A stretch of DNA of 11,674 bases. It comes from Deltaproteobacteria bacterium (lineage in GTDB: Bacteria; Desulfobacterota; DSM-4660; Desulfatiglandales; Desulfatiglandaceae). Shown piece after piece: positions 6,531 through 11,674 of the stretch. Position numbers and translations under genes: made by a program. Under the pieces are notes generated by a model. The model searched no databases and was not told the DNA's origin. It saw only the letters and a program-made list of their open reading frames with translations. Position 1 is the stretch's first letter; each line of letters starts with the position of its first letter. The stretch is taken from the NCBI GenBank assembly GCA_013349725.1, contig DUZB01000081.1, forward strand, positions 1 to 11,674. Reading direction: 5' to 3'.

Positions 6531-6540
6531 TTCCGCCTCC
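6528..6540 (-). promoter_or_regulatory. Ribosome binding site fixing the TTG start of orn
   Basis: Minus-strand GGAGG at 6540-6536 stands five bases before TTG at 6530-6528. The spacing is ideal and no ATG or GTG in frame competes, so this site decides the start. Confidence 0.75.
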
Positions 6541-6560
6541 CTGCAAACAGATGAACGGCA

Positions 6561-7130
6561 TCAATCCTCTCTGCCCAGGCGCGCTAATTCAGGCGGCAGT
6601 TCACCCAGGACTGCCTGCATGTCATGAACTGTATTAAGCAGGCGCGTTAACATCATGGCTATGCCGATATTTTCTCCAAGAATCAGCAGCGATTCCACAT
6701 CCCGTTCCGAGATATGCCATGTTTTGTTGTGATAGAGACGAAGAACCCCGACTACCTCCCGGAGGAAAAAAACCGGCATGGAAACCATGGCGGCAATCCC
6801 TTCTTTCCTTGCCTGTTCCGGGTACTGGAGTTGTTTCGAAGTCAAGATGTCGTTGATAATGATCGGTTCGCCACTCAATGTGCAACCAACGCTCTGATCG
6901 GCGCGGAGCTCCCCTTTGCCCATGTAGGTTGTACTGAGGCCAAAACTTGCGAGTCGTTCCAGCCTTTCTTTTTCCAGATCGAGTACGAAGATGGAACAAC
7001 CTTTGATTTCAAGGGCCGCTGTCAACAACTGGCTGAGATGATTGAGCATGATCGGCAGATTGGCGGACTCTGCCACCGCCTTTGCGACCACCTTGAAGAT
7101 GTCTATTGTAATTTTATCCTCGTTTGCCAT
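6561..7130 (-). CDS. GAF-domain sensor-like protein
   Basis: A 189-residue cytoplasmic protein made of one GAF domain (about residues 25-165) between a short N-terminal helix and a C-terminal helical tail. The domain is shown by ALEIKGCSIFVLDLEKERLERLASFG, then the loop GEPIIINDIL, then GIAAMVSMPVFFLREVVGVLRLYH and the closing helix ERDVESLLILGENIGIAM. GAF domains bind small molecules such as cyclic nucleotides, haem or tetrapyrroles or sense redox state; no ligand-specific motif is apparent here, though two cysteines (C45, C83) are present. There is no attached kinase, cyclase or DNA-binding domain, so it would act through a partner. It starts with ATG after GGGAG and lies 72 bases after the universal stress protein gene and 30 before orn. 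Confidence 0.85.
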   Translation of the reverse strand: MANEDKITIDIFKVVAKAVAESANLPIMLNHLSQLLTAALEIKGCSIFVLDLEKERLERLASFGLSTTYMGKGELRADQSVGCTLSGEPIIINDILTSKQLQYPEQARKEGIAAMVSMPVFFLREVVGVLRLYHNKTWHISERDVESLLILGENIGIAMMLTRLLNTVHDMQAVLGELPPELARLGRED

Positions 7131-7146
7131 AGGTACTCCCTCCTGT

Positions 7147-7171
7147 CTGCAATGTTTTACTGAAGTTGCAG
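7147..7171. repeat. 6-bp inverted repeat in the usp-GAF gap
   Basis: CTGCAA at 7147-7152 and TTGCAG at 7166-7171 are separated by 13 bases, just upstream of the ribosome binding site of the GAF gene. It may form a weak mRNA hairpin that tunes expression inside the operon. Only the symmetry is seen. Confidence 0.25.
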
Positions 7172-7202
7172 CTGGTCAACAATCAGCCCGTCCCCCGGGT
7201 CG

Positions 7203-7667
7203 TTACGTAATGAATACAATCTCCCTGTTGCGCAGTTCAGAGAGCAGGATGTCGTGAATCCTTCGAGTAAAGGAGCGTGTAGCGCTGCCGGGCTTCTGGG
7301 CCGAGACGATCGTATCGTAGTTGCCGGTTTGGGCTGCCCTGACAATCTCAATCCCGATATTCTTTTCCCTTTCCTTGAAAATATAGTGGACCTGTTTTTC
7401 CAGGAAGCCGTTTTCAATCAAATCCTGTTTCACCTGTGTTAAATCCTTTTCCTTTTCCCTCACTTCGCCCCACATGGAAGCCATGGTGCTTTTTAATCGT
7501 CCCAGTCCCGGATTGGAGTATCCATCAAGTTCGGGCAAAGGCGTGTACACATGAAACAGAGCAACCTTTACCCACTTCTGGCCCGCGTAGTTCCTGATGA
7601 TATAGTGCAGGGCCTTTTCGTCATAGTCAGAGAAGTTGAATGGCGCCAGAATTCTTTTTCCACCCAT
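7203..7667 (-). CDS. Universal stress protein (UspA-like), ATP-motif lacking
   Basis: A 154-residue single-domain universal stress protein, the usual length. The N-terminal strand and loop RILAPFNFSDYDEKALHY (residues 5-22) match the KILVPvDFS..s.kAl pattern, followed by VKVALFHVY, and the C-terminus ends in the expected strand REIVFIT. The loop that binds ATP in one subclass (Gx2Gx9G-S/T) is not present; residues 126-138 read PGSATRSFTRRIH instead. It is therefore more likely of the non-ATP-binding type. The segment in the middle (about residues 48-95) is rich in Lys and Glu and longer on helix than usual. ATG follows AAGGAG by 6 bases. It sits 46 bases downstream of the acyl-CoA ligase gene, in the same probable operon. 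Its role is likely stress-related, but no partner is known. Confidence 0.8.
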   Translation of the reverse strand: MGGKRILAPFNFSDYDEKALHYIIRNYAGQKWVKVALFHVYTPLPELDGYSNPGLGRLKSTMASMWGEVREKEKDLTQVKQDLIENGFLEKQVHYIFKEREKNIGIEIVRAAQTGNYDTIVSAQKPGSATRSFTRRIHDILLSELRNREIVFIT

Positions 7668-7713
7668 TGTCTGCTCCTTATTTACCTGCGGGAGGTCATT
7701 TGATGTTTATTGG

Positions 7714-9384
7714 TTAGGGCCTCAGATCCTTTTTGAGAATTTTCCCCACATTGGTCTTGGGCAGTTCCTCCCTGAACTCGATGATGGTCGGGAGTTTGTA
7801 GGCCGCCAGTTTGTCTTTGCAGTAGTTGATGAACTCTTCTTCCGTGCCTGTTTCCCCTTCTTTCAAGACCACAAAAACCTTGACCTGTTCTCCCCTTTTG
7901 GGATGGGGAACCCCCAGGGCCGCGGCTTCCATGACCTTGGGATGTTCGTAAAAAACCTCCTCGATATCCCTTGGGTACACATTGAAGCCGCCGGAGATGA
8001 TCATATCTTTTTTTCGGTCGACAATATAGAAATATCCATCCTCATCCATTTTCCCGATGTCTCCCGTATGGAGCCATCCATCCGTCAGGGTTTCAGCGGT
8101 CGCGTCCGGTTTGTTCCAGTAGCCTTTCATGACCTGAGGGCCTTTGACAAGCAGTTCACCGGCTTCCCCTACCGGGAGATCTGTTTCCCCGTCATTCAGG
8201 TCGACGATACGGCACAGGGTATCTGATATGGGTAAACCGATGCTTCCCACTTTTCGGTGGCCATTGAAAGGATTGATGTGGGTAACAGGGGAGGATTCCG
8301 TCATGCCGAATCCCTCGACGATGACAGACCCCGTCTTTTTTTCAAAGTCCTTTATGACTTCCACCGGCAGGGGTGCGCTTCCGGAAAAGCATCCCTTGAT
8401 GCTTGTCAGGTCTGCCTGTTCGATCTGCGGATGGTTGAGCAAACCGATGAACATGGTGGGTACGAGCGGAGCAAAGGTGGGCTTGAATTTCGAGATAGTC
8501 TCTAACAATGCTTCAGGCTGGGGTTTGGGCACCAGGATGTTTCCCCAGCCGGCGTAGATGGAAAAATTCATGGCCGTTGAGAGTCCGAAGACGTGGAAAA
8601 ATGGCAAGGCGCCCAGCATGATTTCTTCCCCATCGTTCAACATGGGGAACCATGCTCGAATATGCTGGACCTGTTTGCTCAGGTTTCCATGGGTCAGCAT
8701 GACGCCCTTTGAAACGCCGGTTGTGCCGCCCGTGTACTGATACATGGCCGTATCTTCAAAGGAAATATTTGCATCCGGTGCATTTCCGGTGCAGCTTGCA
8801 AGAACACTTTTCCATCGGTAAACGTCGGGCGCTGATTTGACATCGGCTTTCAGCCCTTTTTTCTTTCCGACAAGGGGAAAAAGCAAATTCTTGGGAAACG
8901 GCAGATAATCGCCTATGGAGGTATAGATAATTTGTTTGATGCCGGTTTTGGGCCGCAGGTCAATCATGCGGTTTCCCAGGAGATCCAGCGTAATCAGCAA
9001 TTTGGCCCCTGAATCGTTAAACTGATGTTCCAGTTCCCTGTCCGTGTAGAGGGGATTATTCATAACCACCGTAGCGCCGATCTTCAAAATAGCGTAATAT
9101 CCCACCACGCATGGAATGATATTGGGAAGCAGAATGGCCACGCTGTCGCCTTTCTGAATACCTAACTTCGAAAGACACGCGGCAAATCGGTCCACCATTT
9201 TCTTTAAGTCCCTGTAGGTTACCTGATATCCCTGAAAAAGGAGCGCCATATTCTCGGGGAATCTTTCCGCGGAACGGTTCAGGAATTCGGGAATACAGGT
9301 TTCTTCATAATCCACAAACTCAGGGACACCTTTGTCATAATGGGCCAGCCAGGGTTTATCCGGATACGTCTTTGTTGAGGTCAT
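7714..9384 (-). CDS. fadD: Long-chain fatty-acid--CoA ligase (AMP-forming, FadD-like)
   Basis: A 556-residue class I adenylate-forming enzyme that activates a fatty acid with ATP to the acyl-adenylate and transfers it to CoA, the entry step for beta-oxidation or lipid synthesis. All core motifs are intact: the phosphate-binding YTGGTTGVSKG at residues 217-227, GFGMTESSP at 358-366, DGWLHTGD at 435-442, DRKKDMIISGGFNVYP at 456-471 and the catalytic lysine K548 in LPKTNVGK. Length and motifs resemble E. coli FadD (561 residues), so long-chain specificity is the best guess; medium-chain or aromatic acids cannot be excluded. The ATG at 9384 is chosen because AGGAG stands five bases before it and PDKPWLAHYDKGVP is the usual N-terminus. 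The frame is open further to a GTG at 9480, but that extension would contain the promoter. It is the first gene of the operon with usp, GAF, orn and cupin. Confidence 0.92.
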   Translation of the reverse strand: MTSTKTYPDKPWLAHYDKGVPEFVDYEETCIPEFLNRSAERFPENMALLFQGYQVTYRDLKKMVDRFAACLSKLGIQKGDSVAILLPNIIPCVVGYYAILKIGATVVMNNPLYTDRELEHQFNDSGAKLLITLDLLGNRMIDLRPKTGIKQIIYTSIGDYLPFPKNLLFPLVGKKKGLKADVKSAPDVYRWKSVLASCTGNAPDANISFEDTAMYQYTGGTTGVSKGVMLTHGNLSKQVQHIRAWFPMLNDGEEIMLGALPFFHVFGLSTAMNFSIYAGWGNILVPKPQPEALLETISKFKPTFAPLVPTMFIGLLNHPQIEQADLTSIKGCFSGSAPLPVEVIKDFEKKTGSVIVEGFGMTESSPVTHINPFNGHRKVGSIGLPISDTLCRIVDLNDGETDLPVGEAGELLVKGPQVMKGYWNKPDATAETLTDGWLHTGDIGKMDEDGYFYIVDRKKDMIISGGFNVYPRDIEEVFYEHPKVMEAAALGVPHPKRGEQVKVFVVLKEGETGTEEEFINYCKDKLAAYKLPTIIEFREELPKTNVGKILKKDLRP

Positions 9385-9433
9385 GAGCTCTCCTTTTTTT
9401 AAATCTCTCATAGATATGGTTTCTAAAAAAATA

Positions 9434-9462
9434 CTCATATGATAAGATAAGAGATATGTCAA
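9434..9462 (-). promoter_or_regulatory. Sigma70-like promoter for the ligase operon
   Basis: On the minus strand a perfect TTGACA (9462-9457) is followed after 17 bases by TATGAG (9439-9434), a fair -10 match. A start near 9427 would leave a leader of about 43 bases before the ATG at 9384. GATAA-type short repeats lie in the spacer and could be part of an operator, which is speculative. Confidence 0.5.
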
Positions 9463-9474
9463 GAATGAGAATGA

Positions 9475-9505
9475 TTGCACATCTTATTCAACGAAAAAAT
9501 ATATT
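9475..9505 (+). promoter_or_regulatory. Weak candidate promoter for the S1-domain gene
   Basis: TTGCAC (9475-9480) and TATATT (9500-9505) are separated by 19 bases, longer than optimal. The region is the only room between the divergent ligase operon and the S1 gene, so a promoter must be near. The leader would be about 40 bases. Confidence 0.3.
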
Positions 9506-9548
9506 TTAACACTTTTTTGCAGGGGAGTCCGGGGCAGGGAGAAAAAGG

Positions 9549-11045
9549 ATGCATGAGGATGAGAGTTTGAATGGGGAAATGGAAGAGGCAGTGGAAGAGA
9601 AATTAGACGAAGAGGAGAGTTTTGCCGGGATGTTTGAGGCTTACTCCGCGGGCATGAAAGAAGATATTCATGTGGGAGATAAAATCAGGGGAGAAGTGCT
9701 TTCTATCGGAAAGGACAGCGTCTTTGTAGATACCGGGACGAAGATCGATGGTTTTGTGGAAAAGCAGGAACTCCTGGATGAGAATGGAGAATTGTCTTTA
9801 AAGATTGGTGATTTCGTGGAACTCTATGCGGTTTCCGTGACGGGTGCGGAGATCAGGCTCTCCAAAGCTGTTGCGGGAATTGGCGGCATGGATATTTTGA
9901 TGGACGCGTTTGAAGAAGAAATCCCGGTGGAAGGAAAAGTCAAGTCCCTGCTCAAAGGCGGTTATGAAGTGGAAGTGCTTCAGCGAAGGGCCTTTTGTCC
10001 AATCAGTCAGATAGATTTGAGATATGTTGAAAAACCCGAGGAATATGTGGGCCAAACAACCCAGTTTCTTATTACCGAGTTTGATGAAGAGGCTCGCAAC
10101 ATTGTGGTTTCGAGGCGCAAGCTCTTAAATAAAGAGTTGGAAAAAGAACAGAAAGCTTTCTATGAGGGACTTTCGGTGGGACTCGAAATGGAGGGAAAGG
10201 TTACGCAGCTGATGCCCTATGGCGCCTTTATTGAAATTGGTCCCGGTGTGGAAGGGATGGTGCACATTTCTGAACTGGGTTGGTCAAGGGTGGAAAAACC
10301 CGACGACATACTCAACATAGGGGATACGGTCCTGGTGAGAGTGCTCGGCCTGGAATCCGGGGAAAAACCGAATCAGATCAAAATCTCACTTTCCATAAAG
10401 CAGACCCTGACGGACCCGTGGGAATCGATTGACCGGAAATATCAGGTGGGAGATTCCGTCCGTGGAAAGGTGACCCGTTGTGCGGCGTTCGGCGCCTTTG
10501 TGGAGCTTATGCCAGGCGTTGAAGGGCTGGTTCACATCAGCGAAATGAGTTATATGAGACGCGTTTCGAAACCCGAAGATATCGTTACCCCCGGCGATTC
10601 CGTTCAGGTTCTGATCAAAGAAGTGGATCAAACAAAAAGGAGAATTTCGTTAAGCCTCAGAGATGTGGCCGGGGACCCATGGGGTGATGTGGAAACAAAA
10701 TACCGGGTGGGACAGATCATCAAGGGGAAGGTGGAGAAGCGCGAAAAATTCGGGCTTTTTATCAGCCTGGAACCGGGGATTACCGCTCTTCTTCCAAAAT
10801 CGAAATTCAAGGAGTCGGCCGGATCAGGCGATATGGAGAAATTGAAACCGGGGGATGCCGTTGCTGTGATGATTGAGCGTGTCAATGCAGACGAGCGAAG
10901 GATAACGGTTGCGCCGGGTGATGCGGAAAATGTGGATGACTGGCGGTCCTTTGCTTCAAACAAAGGGACTGCCATGAGCTCGCTCGGAGAGAAGCTCCAG
11001 CAGGCGCTTCAGACGAAAGACAGAAAGAAAAGTGGACGCAGATGA
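9549..11045 (+). CDS. S1-domain RNA-binding protein with five S1 repeats (bS1-like)
   Basis: A 498-residue protein made of an acidic N-terminal arm (residues 1-40, mostly Glu/Asp) and five S1 OB-fold repeats at about 42-107, 125-190, 212-284, 298-371 and 386-456, then a Lys/Arg-rich tail. Repeats three and four carry the classic YGAFIEI.PGVEGMVHISE and FGAFVELMPGVEGLVHISE cores; the first two are divergent, as in ribosomal protein S1, and the second contains RRAFCPISQIDL, which I associate with S1-type proteins of this lineage. It should bind single-stranded RNA and act in translation initiation or RNA turnover. E. coli S1 has six repeats and 557 residues, so this is either a shorter rpsA or a paralogue; the symbol is withheld for that reason. 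The ATG follows GGGAG by seven bases. It diverges from the ligase operon. Its last codons fall in a 10-bp tandem repeat. Confidence 0.85.
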   Translation: MHEDESLNGEMEEAVEEKLDEEESFAGMFEAYSAGMKEDIHVGDKIRGEVLSIGKDSVFVDTGTKIDGFVEKQELLDENGELSLKIGDFVELYAVSVTGAEIRLSKAVAGIGGMDILMDAFEEEIPVEGKVKSLLKGGYEVEVLQRRAFCPISQIDLRYVEKPEEYVGQTTQFLITEFDEEARNIVVSRRKLLNKELEKEQKAFYEGLSVGLEMEGKVTQLMPYGAFIEIGPGVEGMVHISELGWSRVEKPDDILNIGDTVLVRVLGLESGEKPNQIKISLSIKQTLTDPWESIDRKYQVGDSVRGKVTRCAAFGAFVELMPGVEGLVHISEMSYMRRVSKPEDIVTPGDSVQVLIKEVDQTKRRISLSLRDVAGDPWGDVETKYRVGQIIKGKVEKREKFGLFISLEPGITALLPKSKFKESAGSGDMEKLKPGDAVAVMIERVNADERRITVAPGDAENVDDWRSFASNKGTAMSSLGEKLQQALQTKDRKKSGRR

Positions 11046-11063
11046 ACGCAGATAAACGCTGAT
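11034..11063 (+). repeat. Three 10-bp tandem repeats at the S1/glycosyltransferase junction
   Basis: The units are GGACGCAGAT, GAACGCAGAT and AAACGCTGAT, one after another without spacer. The first overlaps the final coding triplets (GRR) and the first two bases of the stop of the S1 gene, and the third ends one base before the glycosyltransferase stop codon, so the repeat fills the whole 18-base gap between the convergent genes. I recall very similar ACGCAGATGAACGCAGAT strings scattered in intergenic DNA of many environmental bacteria; that recollection is not checked. Confidence 0.7.
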
Positions 11064-11674
11064 TCAATTCGTTCCGAGGCTCTGCCTGGGAAGGTATCCG
11101 TAGATGGATGCGAGGGTTCGGGGGGAGATTCTCAGGCACAGGCCGGCCAGGATGATCTGGTTCCTCAGTGTCGTTTTAAGAGGTCCCAGACGGTCCCATC
11201 TTCTGGCGGAAGTGACCGCATCAGCGGGGACTATCCCTATTCGGTATTCTTTTTTGATGCGTTGAACCAGGAAGAGATCCTCTGCAAGGGGCATTTCGGG
11301 GAAGCCCCCCACAAAGTCAAAGGTGTTTTTTCTGATAAACAGGGCCTGGTCGCCGTAGGGCATCTTCAGATAGCGTGCTCTTAGATTCGTACCAAACGTG
11401 ATCAGTTTCATCATTGGCGTATGGCTGTCCGTTTTGAACCGAAACGCACCTAAAGCAACACGGGGATCCATGAATGTATTGAAAATGTGGGTTGGATAAC
11501 CGGCAGGGAGTCGCGTGTCCGCATGAAGAAACAGGAGAACGCGTCCGGAGGCAACGGATGCCCCAAAGTTCTGCTGCGCTGCTCTCCCCCTCTTGCCGGT
11601 CTCTACGCGTGCGCCTGCTTTTCTGGCAATCGCCACGGTGTCGTCCCGGCTTCCCCCATCCACCACAAGGATTT
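11064..11674 (-). CDS. Family 2 glycosyltransferase, TIGR04283 type, N-terminus beyond window
   Basis: The frame is open to the right edge, giving the last 203 residues; only about the first 30-40 residues of a GT-A protein should be missing. The visible start ILVVDGGSRDDTVAIARKAGARV is the second strand and nucleotide-sugar site of GT2 enzymes. It is followed by GRAAQQNFGA, then LLFLHADTRLP with the metal-binding D-x-D region, then MPYGDQALFIRK, GGFPEMPLAEDLFLVQRI with the catalytic-type E-D pair, and TSARRWDRLGPLKTTLRNQ. This series matches proteins named TIGR04283, called arsenosugar-biosynthesis glycosyltransferases in annotation; the true acceptor is not known from sequence. The C-terminus has no clear membrane helix. 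It converges with the S1 gene with only 18 bases between stops. An internal GTG at 11666 is a codon within the conserved strand, not a start. Confidence 0.85.
   Translation of the reverse strand, partial: ILVVDGGSRDDTVAIARKAGARVETGKRGRAAQQNFGASVASGRVLLFLHADTRLPAGYPTHIFNTFMDPRVALGAFRFKTDSHTPMMKLITFGTNLRARYLKMPYGDQALFIRKNTFDFVGGFPEMPLAEDLFLVQRIKKEYRIGIVPADAVTSARRWDRLGPLKTTLRNQIILAGLCLRISPRTLASIYGYLPRQSLGTN

Noticed and set aside
7636..8226. Long plus-strand open frame opposite usp and the ligase gene
   Set aside because: Antisense shadow of two well-identified genes; composition rich in Phe and no family resemblance.
9385..9480. Longer acyl-CoA ligase start at GTG 9480 adding 32 residues
   Set aside because: The extension would contain the TTGACA promoter, has no ribosome binding site, and the ATG at 9384 has AGGAG at ideal distance and the usual family N-terminus.
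10882..11139. Minus-strand open frame across the S1 gene end (containing SAFICVHFSF)
   Set aside because: It is a shadow of the S1 and glycosyltransferase genes; the peptide simply reflects the tandem repeat read backwards, a common annotation artefact.

Overview
The window looks like a chromosomal segment of a Gram-negative bacterium, most plausibly a Desulfobacterota/deltaproteobacterium. This is inferred from the kind of S1-domain protein, the fatty-acyl-CoA ligase cluster, the short Old Yellow Enzyme and the overall codon style; no rRNA or other marker gene is present to prove it. No tRNA, rRNA, CRISPR array, insertion sequence or phage gene was recognised.

Layout. (1) Positions 1-2915, minus strand: a sarcosine-oxidase-like operon in the order soxB, soxD, soxA. 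The alpha-subunit gene runs off the left edge. A sigma70-like promoter and a 7-bp inverted repeat precede soxB. (2) Positions 2916-3709: almost 800 bases without a convincing gene, AT-rich, with short palindromes and repeats and what may be a decayed coding fragment. (3) Positions 3710-4399, plus: a DUF2293 protein with a two-CxxC zinc-ribbon-like N-terminus; a perfect 24-bp palindrome lies inside its coding sequence. (4) Positions 4496-5614, plus: a single-domain NADH:flavin oxidoreductase of the Old Yellow Enzyme family. (5) Positions 5670-9384, minus: a probable five-gene operon read as long-chain acyl-CoA ligase, universal stress protein, GAF-domain protein, oligoribonuclease (TTG start) and small cupin, with a good promoter in front of the ligase. 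(6) Positions 9549-11045, plus: a five-repeat S1-domain RNA-binding protein, divergent from the ligase operon. (7) Positions 11064-11674, minus: a family-2 glycosyltransferase of the TIGR04283 type, cut by the right edge. Its 3' end meets the S1 gene tail to tail across a three-unit 10-bp tandem repeat that also encodes the last codons of the S1 protein.

How the genes may work together. The sox-like genes should form a flavoenzyme complex that oxidises a secondary or N-methylated amine, with the delta subunit holding zinc. The ligase operon joins fatty acid activation to stress or sensor proteins and to the enzyme that clears 2-5-mer RNAs (and pGpG in bacteria using c-di-GMP). That grouping is an inference from spacing and strand only. 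No clearly new biological system is visible. The most unusual points are the half-lost iron-sulfur ligand set in the SoxA-like protein, the 24-bp palindrome in the DUF2293 gene, the coding-like debris around that gene, and the tandem repeat that has become part of the S1 gene's 3' end.
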